Below, piece after piece: positions 1-8,137 of a stretch of DNA of 64,000 nt. The translations under genes were made by a program, and so were the position numbers. Origin of the DNA: Gemmobacter caeruleus (GTDB taxonomy: Bacteria > Pseudomonadota > Alphaproteobacteria > Rhodobacterales > Rhodobacteraceae); contig NZ_VKKX01000011.1 in the NCBI RefSeq assembly GCF_008271655.1, positions 372,001-436,000 of the forward strand. The letters are read 5' to 3'. The notes below the pieces were generated by a model. The model had not been told where the DNA came from and ran no database searches. It worked only from the letters and a program-made list of their open reading frames with translations. The number at the start of each line of letters is the position of its first letter. The stretch's first letter is position 1.

Positions 1-476
1 ATACGCAAAGCGGCCCGATCATGTCCACGATCCTCGCCTATTTCGGGCCGGGGCAGATGCTCTATCTGCTGTTCTTCGCGGCCATGATCGTGTTCTTCGC
101 CTATTTCTACACTCATAACGTCGCCTTCAAGGTCGATGAGGTGGCGGACAACCTGAAGAACCAGGGCGGCTTCGTTCCGGGCATCCGTCCCGGCAAGAAG
201 ACCGAGGAATATCTGGAATATGTGGTGAACCGGGTGCTGGTGATCGGCGCGGCCTATCTGGCCTTCGTCTGCCTGCTGCCCGAGATCATCCGCAACCAGC
301 TGGCGATCCCGTTCTATTTCGGCGGCACCTCGGTTCTGATCGTGGTCTCGGTGACGATGGACACGATCAACCAGATCCAGTCGCATCTTCTGGCCCATCA
401 ATATGAGGGCCTGATCGAAAAGTCGCAGTTGCGCGGACGCAAGCGTTCGGGCAGCAAGGCACCGACACGTCGCTGA
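1..476 (+). CDS. secY: Preprotein translocase subunit SecY, C-terminal part (cut by window start)
   Basis: The frame is open to the left edge, so only the last ~158 codons are present. The protein is the central channel subunit of the SecYEG translocon in the inner membrane. Visible are two hydrophobic segments (MLYLLFFAAMIVFFAYFY and a later VLIVVSVTMDTI stretch) and the SecY-typical ending FGGTSVLIVVSVTMDT followed by a HLLAHQYEGL-like cytoplasmic tail, finishing with a basic KRSGSKAPTRR. secY followed by adk is the standard gene order at the end of the spc ribosomal operon, which supports the call. The adk start lies 29 bases downstream. Confidence 0.96.
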   Translation, partial: TQSGPIMSTILAYFGPGQMLYLLFFAAMIVFFAYFYTHNVAFKVDEVADNLKNQGGFVPGIRPGKKTEEYLEYVVNRVLVIGAAYLAFVCLLPEIIRNQLAIPFYFGGTSVLIVVSVTMDTINQIQSHLLAHQYEGLIEKSQLRGRKRSGSKAPTRR

Positions 477-505
477 GCCAGTTCGCAAGGGAGAGAGACT
501 GACCC

Positions 506-1090
506 ATGACCAATATCATCCTTCTCGGACCGCCCGGCGCTGGCAAGGGAACGCAAGCGAAGCGGCTCGTCGATGAGCGGAACATGGTTCAGCTTTCCAC
601 CGGCGACATGCTGCGCGAGGCCAAATCCTCGGGCACCGAAATGGGCAAGCGCGTCGCCGAGGTGATGGACAAGGGCCAGTTGGTTACCGACGAGATCGTG
701 ATCGGGCTGATCGAGGAAAAGATGGCCGGGCCCGCGGGCGGCGGCTTCATCTTTGACGGTTTCCCGCGCACGCTGGCGCAAGCCGATGCCCTGGGCGCGC
801 TTCTGGCGCGGACCGGGCAAAAGCTGGATGCGGTGATCGAGCTGGTGGTCGATGACGAGGCGCTGGTCGCCCGCATCGTGCGCCGGGCCGAGGAGGCCGC
901 CGCCGCCGGTCAGACCGTGCGCGCCGATGACAATCCCGAGGTCTTTGCCGGCCGTCTGCGCGAATATTACAAGAAGACCGCGCCGCTGACCGGGTATTAC
1001 TATGCCAAGGGCGACCTGAAGCAGGTGGATGGCATGGCCCCCATGGCGGATGTCGGCGCGGCGATTGCGAAACTTCTTGACAGCAAGTGA
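506..1090 (+). CDS. adk: Adenylate kinase, short-LID form
   Basis: Cytosolic enzyme interconverting ATP + AMP and 2 ADP. The P-loop [10 protein letters not shown] is at residues 8-17, the NMP-binding STGDMLR follows at about 31-37, and FDGFPRT lies near residue 83. The 194-residue length and the segment [16 protein letters not shown] show the short LID type: it lacks the longer cysteine-rich zinc LID found in Paracoccus and, as I recall, some Rhodobacter adenylate kinases. A GGGAGAGA purine-rich site lies upstream of the ATG. It follows secY and precedes rpsM, as in other alphaproteobacterial spc/alpha clusters. Confidence 0.97.
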   Translation: MTNIILLGPPGAGKGTQAKRLVDERNMVQLSTGDMLREAKSSGTEMGKRVAEVMDKGQLVTDEIVIGLIEEKMAGPAGGGFIFDGFPRTLAQADALGALLARTGQKLDAVIELVVDDEALVARIVRRAEEAAAAGQTVRADDNPEVFAGRLREYYKKTAPLTGYYYAKGDLKQVDGMAPMADVGAAIAKLLDSK

Positions 1091-1132
1091 AACTTGCGCG
1101 CCGCGCCCTTGACGGGTGACGCAAAACCCCCT

Positions 1133-1176
1133 AAGCCACGGCGTCCCGAAAGGGAATCGTCCGTGGCTTTCGTTTT
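1133..1176 (+). terminator. Candidate terminator/attenuator after adk
   Basis: Nine-base arms AAGCCACGG (1133-1141) and CCGTGGCTT (1161-1169) pair perfectly and enclose an inner TCCC-GAAA-GGGA hairpin. The right arm runs into TTTCGTTTT. The shape fits a rho-independent terminator for adk or an attenuator in the rpsM leader. It implies that the rpsM operon can be expressed separately from secY-adk. No transcript data are available. Confidence 0.6.
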
Positions 1177-1303
1177 CCCGCAAGGGGATTCGTTTCCGGG
1201 GATGTTCGATCCGGGCGGCGTCTAATGCAATTCTCCACGCCGTGCCGGGGTTGTGAAAAAAGGTTCTGGCATTACGGAACCGCAACAATGAAGGAAGATA
1301 CGC

Positions 1304-1672
1304 GTGGCACGTATTGCTGGCGTCAACATCCCGACCGGGAAACGGGTTCCGATTTCTCTGCAGTATATCCATGGCATCGGCGCCCATTTCGCCGAGCAGA
1401 TCTGCGAAGCTCTGAACATCGACCGCACCCGCCGCGTCAACCAGCTCTCGGATGCCGAAGTGCTGGCGATCCGCGAATATATCGACGCGAACTTCACCGT
1501 GGAAGGCGACCTGCGCCGTGAAGTGTCGATGAACATCAAGCGCCTGATGGACCTCGGCTGCTACCGCGGCCTGCGTCACCGCCGGAACCTGCCGGTTCGC
1601 GGTCAGCGCACCCACACCAATGCCCGCACCCGCAAGGGCCCGGCCAAGCCGATCGCTGGCAAGAAGAAGTAA
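1304..1672 (+). CDS. rpsM: 30S ribosomal protein S13
   Basis: Head protein of the small ribosomal subunit that contacts the P-site tRNA and 23S rRNA. The protein begins [15 protein letters not shown] and ends with the basic tail [21 protein letters not shown]; 122 residues is the family length. The start is a GTG at 1304, chosen because AAGGAAG at 1291-1297 is well placed and the N-terminus matches the family. It heads the alpha-type operon rpsM-rpsK-rpoA-rplQ; rpsK begins 15 bases after the stop. No rpsD is present, which is usual in alphaproteobacteria. Confidence 0.98.
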   Translation: MARIAGVNIPTGKRVPISLQYIHGIGAHFAEQICEALNIDRTRRVNQLSDAEVLAIREYIDANFTVEGDLRREVSMNIKRLMDLGCYRGLRHRRNLPVRGQRTHTNARTRKGPAKPIAGKKK

Positions 1673-1687
1673 GGGGAGGGTTCAGAT

Positions 1688-2077
1688 ATGGCTCGTGACA
1701 AGACCCGCATGAAGCGGAAAGAGCGCAAGAACATCGCCGCCGGCGTCGTTCATGTGAACTCCTCGTTCAACAACACCAAGATCCTGATCTCGGACGTGCA
1801 GGGCAACGCGATCTCCTGGTCGTCGTCGGGCACGATGGGCTTCAAGGGTTCGCGCAAATCGACCCCCTACGCCGCCCAGATGGCCGCCGAGGACGCTGCC
1901 CGCAAGGCGCAGGAACACGGCATGAAGACCGTCGAAGTCGAAGTGCAGGGTCCGGGTTCGGGCCGCGAATCGGCGCTGCGCGCGCTGGCCGCGGTTGGCC
2001 TGACCATCACCTCGATCCGCGACGTGACGCCGCTGGCCCATAACGGCTGCCGTCCGCCGAAGCGTCGCCGCGTCTGA
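1688..2077 (+). CDS. rpsK: 30S ribosomal protein S11
   Basis: Platform protein of the small subunit near the mRNA exit. Family features include [20 protein letters not shown] and the C-terminal [19 protein letters not shown]; 129 residues is the normal length. The ATG at 1688 is preceded by GGGGAGGG. It lies 15 bases after rpsM. A strong hairpin separates it from rpoA, so the ribosomal protein and polymerase genes may be partly uncoupled. Confidence 0.98.
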   Translation: MARDKTRMKRKERKNIAAGVVHVNSSFNNTKILISDVQGNAISWSSSGTMGFKGSRKSTPYAAQMAAEDAARKAQEHGMKTVEVEVQGPGSGRESALRALAAVGLTITSIRDVTPLAHNGCRPPKRRRV

Positions 2078-2093
2078 CGCATGATTTCCGATC

Positions 2094-2118
2094 GGGCCGC
2101 GCTGAAAATGCGCGGCCC
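2094..2118 (+). other. Hairpin in the rpsK-rpoA spacer
   Basis: GGGCCGCGC (2094-2102) and GCGCGGCCC (2110-2118) form a perfect 9-bp stem around the loop TGAAAAT. No T-run follows, so it is unlikely to be a simple intrinsic terminator. RNA processing, mRNA stabilisation or a protein-binding role is possible. Confidence 0.55.
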
Positions 2119-2191
2119 GTTCACGCATTTCTGAACCTCGGGCGTTCCCTGCTTCGGGACATGGGCAGGGGACAAGTATGGAGGCGAAAGC

Positions 2192-3208
2192 ATGATCCAC
2201 AAGAATTGGGCAGAGCTGATCAAGCCGATGCAGCTGGTCGTGAAGCCGGGTGCCGACCCGTCGCGTGTGGCGACCGTTGTCGCGGAACCGCTGGAGCGCG
2301 GGTTCGGCCTGACCCTGGGCAACGCGCTGCGCCGCGTACTGATGTCGTCGCTGCAAGGCGGGGCGATCACCTCGGTGCAGATCGACAATGTGCTGCACGA
2401 ATTCTCCAGCGTTGCCGGCGTCCGTGAGGACGTGACCGACATCGTGCTGAACCTCAAGGGCGTCGCCCTGAAGATGGAAGTCGAAGGGCCGAAGCGTCTG
2501 TCGATTTCGGCCAAGGGGCCGGGTGTCGTGACCGCCGGTGACATTTCGGAATCGAACGGGATCGAGGTTCTGAACAAGGACCACGTCGTTTGCCACCTGG
2601 ATGACGGCGCCGATGTCTACATGGAACTGACGGTGAATACCGGCAAGGGCTATGTCTCGGCCGACAAGAACAAGCCGGAAGACGCGCCGATCGGCCTGAT
2701 CGCCATCGACGCCATCTTCTCGCCGGTCAAGAAGGTCAGCTACGAAGTCACCCCGACCCGCGAGGGCCAGGTGCTGGACTATGACAAGCTGACCATGAAG
2801 ATCGAGACGAATGGCGCGCTGACCCCGGAAGACGCCGTGGCCTATGCCGCGCGCATCCTTCAGGACCAGCTGGCGATCTTCGTCAATTTCGACGAGCCGG
2901 AATCGGCGATCAAGGCCGAACTGGATACCGGGCTGGAGTTCAACCCGCTTCTGCTCAAGAAGGTGGACGAGCTGGAGCTTTCGGTGCGTTCGGCCAACTG
3001 CCTGAAGAACGACAACATCGTCTATATCGGCGACCTGATCCAGAAAACCGAAGCCGAGATGCTGCGCACTCCGAACTTCGGCCGCAAGTCGCTGAACGAG
3101 ATCAAGGAAGTGCTTTCGGGCATGGGCCTGCATCTCGGTATGGATGTCGAGGACTGGCCGCCGGAAAACATCGAAGATCTGGCCAAGCGCTTCGAAGACC
3201 AGTTCTGA
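2192..3208 (+). CDS. rpoA: DNA-directed RNA polymerase subunit alpha
   Basis: Scaffold subunit for RNA polymerase assembly. The N-terminal dimerisation domain carries [16 protein letters not shown] (about residues 36-51). The C-terminal domain, which binds UP elements and activators, contains [20 protein letters not shown] and [12 protein letters not shown]. The length of 338 residues matches alphaproteobacterial homologues. The ATG at 2192 is preceded by GGAGGCGAAAGC. It lies between rpsK and rplQ, with stable hairpins in both flanking spacers. Confidence 0.98.
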   Translation: MIHKNWAELIKPMQLVVKPGADPSRVATVVAEPLERGFGLTLGNALRRVLMSSLQGGAITSVQIDNVLHEFSSVAGVREDVTDIVLNLKGVALKMEVEGPKRLSISAKGPGVVTAGDISESNGIEVLNKDHVVCHLDDGADVYMELTVNTGKGYVSADKNKPEDAPIGLIAIDAIFSPVKKVSYEVTPTREGQVLDYDKLTMKIETNGALTPEDAVAYAARILQDQLAIFVNFDEPESAIKAELDTGLEFNPLLLKKVDELELSVRSANCLKNDNIVYIGDLIQKTEAEMLRTPNFGRKSLNEIKEVLSGMGLHLGMDVEDWPPENIEDLAKRFEDQF

Positions 3209-3213
3209 GAGAT

Positions 3214-3254
3214 CGGGGGGCGGTGACGCCCCCCGCAATGCCCGCCTTTGCGGG
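3214..3254 (+). other. Two consecutive hairpins in the rpoA-rplQ spacer
   Basis: CGGGGGGCG (3214-3222) pairs perfectly with CGCCCCCCG (3227-3235) around GTGA. A second stem CCCGC/GCGGG (3241-3245 and 3250-3254) follows at once. Neither is followed by a T-run. The placement just after the rpoA stop suggests mRNA protection or processing inside the operon. Confidence 0.5.
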
Positions 3255-3333
3255 GAAGACCCGGGCAATTCCGCCCCAACGACGTGGCCCCAACGCAGGG
3301 CTGCAACACAAAGCAAAACCTTAGGAGACCACC

Positions 3334-3753
3334 ATGCGTCACGCTCGCGGCTACCGCCGTCTGAACCGCACCCACGAACACCGCAAGGCCCTGTTTGCCA
3401 ACATGGCCGGCTCGCTGATCGAGCACGAGCAGATCAAGACCACGCTTCCGAAAGCCAAGGAACTGCGTCCGATCGTCGAAAAGCTGATCACGCTGGCCAA
3501 GCGCGGTGACCTGCATGCCCGCCGTCAGGCTTCGGCGCAGCTCAACGACGAAAAGCACGTCGCCCGGCTGTTCGAAATCCTCGGCCCGCGCTATGCGACC
3601 CGCGCCGGCGGCTATGTCCGCATCCTGAAGGCCGGTTTCCGCTATGGCGACATGGCCCCGATGGCGATCATCGAATTCGTGGATCGTGATCCCGCCGCCA
3701 AAGGCGCCGCCGACCGTGCGCGCGTCGAAGCGGAAGAAGCCGCGGAAGACTGA
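3334..3753 (+). CDS. rplQ: 50S ribosomal protein L17
   Basis: Large-subunit protein near the polypeptide exit tunnel. It begins with the family signature [20 protein letters not shown] and contains [14 protein letters not shown] (about residues 87-100). The acidic-basic tail [15 protein letters not shown] is a C-terminal extension typical of alphaproteobacterial L17. AGGAGACC precedes the ATG. It is the last gene of the ribosomal operon and is followed by a terminator at 3776-3801. Confidence 0.97.
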   Translation: MRHARGYRRLNRTHEHRKALFANMAGSLIEHEQIKTTLPKAKELRPIVEKLITLAKRGDLHARRQASAQLNDEKHVARLFEILGPRYATRAGGYVRILKAGFRYGDMAPMAIIEFVDRDPAAKGAADRARVEAEEAAED

Positions 3754-3775
3754 GTCTTTCGACTGGCATCTGCTG

Positions 3776-3801
3776 GGCCCGCCGTTCTGGCGGGCCTTTT
3801 T
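3776..3801 (+). terminator. Rho-independent terminator after rplQ
   Basis: GGCCCGCC (3776-3783) and GGCGGGCC (3789-3796) pair around GTTCT, followed by a T-run at 3797-3801. It closes the ribosomal operon and separates it from the quorum-sensing genes. Confidence 0.85.
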
Positions 3802-3909
3802 CATTGACGTTACGACAGGCCGAAATTTCGCGCGCTGGTGATGGACTTGCGCTGGTGTTGCGCCTTATGGTTGCATATTCACGATTCTCTTGCCGGTTTG
3901 TCTTTACGA

Positions 3910-4521
3910 ATGTCTGCCCTGCAAAATCTGGACAAGGATCTGCGACACCTCGCGCGGTTGTCGCCTGCGGGCTATTTCGTCGGGCTGCATATCCGCTTCA
4001 CCTCGCCGCTCATGACGTTCCAGACCTATCCGCAGGCCTGGACCGACCATTATACCGAACGTGGCTATGCCATGCGCGATCCGATGATCGCCTGGGGTTT
4101 TTCCGCCCTGGGCGCGACGCGCTGGAGCGAGATCACCATCCCCGACAGTTTCGGCATCATGGCTGAGGCCGCGCAACACGGGCTGGCCTATGGGCTGGTC
4201 GTGGCCTGCGGCCCGGTTTCCTCGCGCACCATTTCCGGGCTGGCTCGATCGGATCGCGAATTCACCGATCCCGAGATCGCCGAGGCACTTGTCATCATCG
4301 ACCGCCTGCATGACGTGACCCAACCCCCGGATCACCTGACCGACGCGCAGATCGACGCGCTGCGCCTGATCGCCGCGGGGCATCGTCACGCGGCGGCGGC
4401 GGCAAAGCTCGGGATCTCGGAAAGCGCCCTGAAAGTGCGGCTCAATTCGGCCCGGGCGCGGCTTCTGGCCCGAACGACCCCCGAAGCCATACAGCGAGCC
4501 AAGGATTACCGTCTGATCTGA
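3910..4521 (+). CDS. LuxR-family autoinducer-binding transcriptional regulator
   Basis: Cytoplasmic receptor-regulator for an acyl-homoserine lactone. The N-terminal autoinducer domain keeps the ligand-pocket residues W44, Y48, D57-P58 and W72. The C-terminal helix-turn-helix (about residues 140-203) shows LTDAQIDALRLIAAGH and KLGISESALKVRLNSARARL; it departs from the usual LTxRE opening. The start is taken at ATG 3910, giving 203 residues, because the domain begins there; an in-frame ATG at 3838 would add 24 unmatched residues. It is followed 52 bases later by the synthase gene on the same strand. From memory, luxRI/gtaRI pairs near the ribosomal cluster occur in Rhodobacter capsulatus and Dinoroseobacter, so this may be that orthologue. 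Confidence 0.88.
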   Translation: MSALQNLDKDLRHLARLSPAGYFVGLHIRFTSPLMTFQTYPQAWTDHYTERGYAMRDPMIAWGFSALGATRWSEITIPDSFGIMAEAAQHGLAYGLVVACGPVSSRTISGLARSDREFTDPEIAEALVIIDRLHDVTQPPDHLTDAQIDALRLIAAGHRHAAAAAKLGISESALKVRLNSARARLLARTTPEAIQRAKDYRLI

Positions 4522-4534
4522 CGCGCCGGCCTTG

Positions 4535-4551
4535 CCCTGCGGGACGCAGGG
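4535..4551. promoter_or_regulatory. Inverted repeat between luxR and luxI
   Basis: CCCTGC (4535-4540) and GCAGGG (4546-4551) flank GGGAC, 23 bases upstream of the synthase ATG and just before its GGAGAT ribosome site. The symmetric CCTGC-N5-GCAGG form resembles a lux-box-like operator. It could instead be a weak terminator, since TTTCCTC follows. The sequence alone does not decide between the two. Confidence 0.4.
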
Positions 4552-4573
4552 TTTCCTCATGCCGGAGATACCG

Positions 4574-5161
4574 ATGCAGACGACTACCCTTTCCTTTGCC
4601 AACATGCACAACCATGGCGAGCTTATGGCGAACCTCTTTCGCGCGCGGCGGCAAAGCTTCATCCTGCGCAACCAATGGGAACTGCCCGAGGCGCTTGGCA
4701 TGGAATATGACCAGTATGACACCCCGGCAAGCCGCTGGATCGCGGTGCATGACGGGTTGCAAATCCTCGCGGGCATCCGCCTGACCCCGACCACTGCGCG
4801 TTGCGGCATCTACAGCTACATGATCCGCGATGCGCAGAACGGGCTTCTCGACACGATCCCCGACGACCTCCTGAATTTCGAGGCCCCGGTTCACCCCGAT
4901 ATCTGGGAATCGAGCCGGGTCTTCGTCGCGCAGGATACGCCGATGGCGATCCGCCGCCGGGTGCATGCGCTTCTGATTACCGAAATGACGCGCTCTGCCC
5001 GCGATCTGGGCGCCAAGCTGGTGCTGGGCATCATCCCGTCGAACTGGCCCCGCTGGGCCAGCCGCTGCGGGCTGGAAATCGCCGCCGCCGGCCGCGTGCT
5101 GGAATTCGACGGCTATGACAGCCAGTGCGTGTCGATCAACTTGGCGGAACGACTGCACTGA
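4574..5161 (+). CDS. Acyl-homoserine-lactone synthase (LuxI family)
   Basis: Makes the quorum-sensing signal from S-adenosylmethionine and an acyl-carrier-protein-bound fatty acid. The invariant LuxI residues are visible: R25, F29, W35, the acidic cluster EYDQYD (44-49), R69 in AGIRL, and the WESSRVF region near residue 110. The length of 195 residues fits the family. ATG 4574 is chosen over upstream ATGs because GGAGAT lies 5-10 bases before it and the domain starts there. It follows the luxR-type gene and probably pairs with it. The acyl chain made cannot be read from the sequence. Confidence 0.92.
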   Translation: MQTTTLSFANMHNHGELMANLFRARRQSFILRNQWELPEALGMEYDQYDTPASRWIAVHDGLQILAGIRLTPTTARCGIYSYMIRDAQNGLLDTIPDDLLNFEAPVHPDIWESSRVFVAQDTPMAIRRRVHALLITEMTRSARDLGAKLVLGIIPSNWPRWASRCGLEIAAAGRVLEFDGYDSQCVSINLAERLH

Positions 5162-5234
5162 TTTCTTGCAACATCCCGGCCGCCCTTCCATATCGGAGGG
5201 GCGGCCGTCGGGGCCGCGATGATCCGGTTTGCCC

Positions 5235-6617
5235 ATGATCCGCCTGTCCCTTCCGCTTCTCTGCCTGCTGACTGCCCTGCCGCTGCGGGCGGAAACCGTG
5301 CCCACATCGCCCGCCGAAATCTCGCTCAGCTTCGCGCCGGTGGTGCGCGCGGCGGCGCCGGCGGTGGTGAATATCTACGCGACCGTCGTGGTCGAACAGC
5401 GCGAAAACCCCTTTGCGGGCGATCCGTTCTTTGAACAGTTCTTTCAGGGCATGGGGCGGCGCACGCCGCGGGTGGAAAACGCGCTCGGCTCGGGCGTGAT
5501 CGTCAGCCCGGGCGGCATCGTGGTGTCGAATTTCCACGTCGTCGGCAAAGCGACCGAGATCCGGGTCGAACTGGCAGACCGGCGAGAGTTCCGCGCCCAT
5601 GTCCTGCTGGCGGATGAAGAGGCCGATCTGGCAGTGCTGCAACTGGAGGGCGCGGCCGATCTGCCGGCGCTGACCCTGCGCAATTCCGACGAGGTCGAGG
5701 TGGGCGAACTGGCGCTGGCCATCGGCAACCCCTTTGGCGTCGGGCAGACCGTCTCCTCGGGCATCATCTCGGGGCTGGGGCGCTCTACCCTCGCGATCGG
5801 GTCGGGCCGGGGCTATTTCATCCAGACCGATGCCGCGATCAACCCGGGCAATTCCGGCGGCGCGCTGGTCGATGTGCAGGGCCGCCTGATCGGCATCAAT
5901 ACCGCGATCCTGACGCGGGGCGGCGGGTCGAACGGCATCGGCTTTGCGATTCCGGCGAATCTCGTGCAGAACTTCATTGACCAGGCCGAGGCCGGTGGCA
6001 CCCGGTTCCAGCGGCCCTGGGCGGGGGTGCAGGGGCAGGCGATGGATGCCGCGCTGGCCGAGGCCATGGGCCTGCCGCGCCCCGAAGGCGTCGTGCTGTC
6101 CGGCCTGCATGCCGAAAGCCCGTTCCGCGCCGCCGGGCTGCAAACCGGCGATGTGATCCTGACGCTGGATGACGAACCGACCGACAGCCCGCAAGAGGTG
6201 ATGTTCCGCCTCGCCGCGATCGGCATCGGCAAGGAGGTGCGCGTGCGCTACCTTCGGCGCGGCGCCGAGGCCGAGGCGCGGGTGACGCTGGTCGCCCCGC
6301 CGGACAGCCCCCCGCGCGAGGCCCGCACGCTGGGCGGCGATTCGGTGCTGCACGGGCTGAGCCTCGCCCGCATCAACCCCGCCGTCGCCGCCGAGATGGA
6401 CCTGCCCGCCACGATCACCGACGGGGTGGTGGTCACCGGGGCCGAGGGGCTGGCGGCGCGGGTCGGGCTGCGGCCCGGTGATATCCTGCTCGCGATCAAC
6501 GGGACGCCCGTCGCAAGCCCCGGCGATGCCGAACGGCTCAGCGCACCGACCGCGCGTCGCTGGGGGATCGAGGTGCTGCGCGAGGGCCGGCAGATGCTGT
6601 TGCGCTTTCGCATCTGA
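5235..6617 (+). CDS. Do/HtrA-family periplasmic serine protease with two PDZ domains
   Basis: Degrades or refolds damaged envelope proteins. A signal peptide (MIRLSLPLLCLLTALPLRAE) is followed by a trypsin-like domain with the catalytic triad visible as His in SNFHVV (about 100), Asp in ADLAVL (about 132) and Ser in NPGNSGGAL (about 208). Two PDZ regions follow (about 245-335 and 370-460). The length of 460 residues matches DegP/DegQ-type proteins. The ATG at 5235 starts the signal peptide; a TTG two codons upstream is ignored. It starts 73 bases after the luxI stop and 37 bases before rarA. Confidence 0.93.
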   Translation: MIRLSLPLLCLLTALPLRAETVPTSPAEISLSFAPVVRAAAPAVVNIYATVVVEQRENPFAGDPFFEQFFQGMGRRTPRVENALGSGVIVSPGGIVVSNFHVVGKATEIRVELADRREFRAHVLLADEEADLAVLQLEGAADLPALTLRNSDEVEVGELALAIGNPFGVGQTVSSGIISGLGRSTLAIGSGRGYFIQTDAAINPGNSGGALVDVQGRLIGINTAILTRGGGSNGIGFAIPANLVQNFIDQAEAGGTRFQRPWAGVQGQAMDAALAEAMGLPRPEGVVLSGLHAESPFRAAGLQTGDVILTLDDEPTDSPQEVMFRLAAIGIGKEVRVRYLRRGAEAEARVTLVAPPDSPPREARTLGGDSVLHGLSLARINPAVAAEMDLPATITDGVVVTGAEGLAARVGLRPGDILLAINGTPVASPGDAERLSAPTARRWGIEVLREGRQMLLRFRI

Positions 6618-6654
6618 CCTTTCGCCGCCACCTTTCAGGGCATAGGATCACCGC

Positions 6655-7968
6655 ATGGCCGACCTGTTCGACACCCCGCATGCCGCCCGCCCGGACGCGC
6701 CGCGCCCGCTGGCAGACCGGCTGCGCCCGCGCACCCTGTCCGAGGTGATCGGTCAGGGACATGTCCTTGGCCCCGACGGACCATTGGGCGCGATGCTTGC
6801 GGCGGGCAGCCTGTCCTCGCTCATCCTCTGGGGGCCGCCGGGGGTGGGCAAGACCACCATCGCCCGGCTGCTGGCCGACCAGACGCAACTTGCCTTCGTG
6901 CAGATCAGCGCGATCTTTACCGGCGTGCCGGAGCTGCGCAAAGTGTTCGAACAGGCCCGCATCCGGCGGCAGAACGGGCAGGGGACGTTGCTGTTCGTGG
7001 ACGAAATCCACCGCTTCAACAAGGCCCAGCAGGACGGGTTCCTGCCGCATATGGAGGATGGCACCATCCTTCTGGTCGGCGCCACCACAGAAAACCCGTC
7101 CTTTGAACTGAATGCCGCCGTGCTGAGCCGCGCACAGGTCATCGTGCTGGAGCGGCTGAACCTCGCCGATCTGGAACGCCTGGCCCAGCGGGCGGAACAG
7201 GAACTGGGCCAGGCGCTGCCGCTGAAGCCCGAGGCGCGCGACAGCCTGCTGGAAATGGCCGATGGCGACGGGCGCGCATTGCTGAACCTGATCGAGCAGG
7301 TCATGGCCCACAAGGGCGCGCCGCTCACGCGCGATCAACTTGCGCAGCGCCTGATGCGACGGGCGACGAAATATGACAAATCCGGCGAGGAACATTACAA
7401 CCTCATCTCTGCGCTGCACAAATCGGTGCGCGGATCCGACCCGGATGCCGCGCTTTACTGGTTCGCGCGGATGCTGGAAGGCGGCGAAGACCCGCGCTTT
7501 CTGGCCCGCCGCCTGACCCGCATGGCGGTGGAGGATATCGGCCTCGCCGATCCGCAGGCGCAGGCGGTCTGCCTCGACGCCTGGCAGACCTATGAACGGC
7601 TGGGCAGCCCCGAGGGCGAACTCGCGCTGGCCAATGCGGTGATCTATCTGGCGCTGGCGCCCAAATCGAACGGCGCCTATGTGGCCTACAAGGCCGCCCG
7701 CGCCGCCGCGCGCGAGACCGGCAGCCAACCGCCGCCCCTGCATATCCGGAACGCCCCGACCAAGCTGATGAAAGAGATCGGCTATGGCGCGGGCTATGCC
7801 TATGACCATGACGCCGAAGACGGCTTTTCCGGGCAGGATTACTTTCCCGAAGGCATGAAGCGCCCGGTCTTCTACGCGCCGCCCGAACGCGGCTTTGAAC
7901 GCGAGCTGAAGAAACGGGTGGAATATTTCGCCGGCCTGCGCGCCAGACGACGCGGTGCCGGGGCCTGA
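6655..7968 (+). CDS. rarA: Replication-associated recombination protein RarA (MgsA) AAA ATPase
   Basis: Clamp-loader-like AAA+ ATPase acting at stalled replication forks. Walker A GPPGVGKTT (about residues 60-68), Walker B LLFVDEIHRFN (about 112-122) and the sensor GATTENPSFELN are intact. The C-terminal half contains LHKSVRGSDPDAALYW and RLTRMAVEDIGLADPQA, both diagnostic of RarA/WRNIP1. The length of 437 residues is normal. It follows the protease on the same strand and ends toward a convergent SDR gene; the spacer holds an inverted pair of intergenic repeat elements. Confidence 0.95.
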   Translation: MADLFDTPHAARPDAPRPLADRLRPRTLSEVIGQGHVLGPDGPLGAMLAAGSLSSLILWGPPGVGKTTIARLLADQTQLAFVQISAIFTGVPELRKVFEQARIRRQNGQGTLLFVDEIHRFNKAQQDGFLPHMEDGTILLVGATTENPSFELNAAVLSRAQVIVLERLNLADLERLAQRAEQELGQALPLKPEARDSLLEMADGDGRALLNLIEQVMAHKGAPLTRDQLAQRLMRRATKYDKSGEEHYNLISALHKSVRGSDPDAALYWFARMLEGGEDPRFLARRLTRMAVEDIGLADPQAQAVCLDAWQTYERLGSPEGELALANAVIYLALAPKSNGAYVAYKAARAAARETGSQPPPLHIRNAPTKLMKEIGYGAGYAYDHDAEDGFSGQDYFPEGMKRPVFYAPPERGFERELKKRVEYFAGLRARRRGAGA

Positions 7969-7994
7969 CCGGGGCGCCACTGGCCCGCGAAGAC

Positions 7995-8111
7995 GAGTAT
8001 TTGGGCAAGGAGCAAGACCGGAACGCGCGGCGGGGCCGGAAAACGGCGCGCGGATCAAGCCGTTCTCCGCCCCCTTGGCTGTTTGCTGCCTTGCTCCTTG
8101 TCCAAATACTC
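7995..8111. repeat. Inverted pair of GAGTATTTGG elements between convergent genes
   Basis: A 22-base element starting GAGTATTTGG lies at 7995-8016, and its reverse complement lies at 8090-8111 with one mismatch. They could pair across a 73-base spacer between the 3' ends of rarA and the SDR gene. Related copies occur at 9902-9937, 38578-38614 and 38633-38647, with a divergent form at 55573-55596 and 59427-59450. The role is unknown; position suggests 3'-end formation. Confidence 0.75.
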
Positions 8112-8137
8112 AGACAAGGTCCGCCGGCCGCGCTGCC

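Noticed and set aside
1109-1137. TTGACG-17-TAAGCC promoter-like pattern before rpsM
   Set aside because: The supposed -10 is part of the left arm of the 1133-1169 hairpin and matches poorly; the terminator reading is stronger.
1682-3316. A 544-codon minus-strand frame opposite rpsK and rpoA
   Set aside because: Overlaps two certain genes and has no ribosome site or homologous-looking motif.
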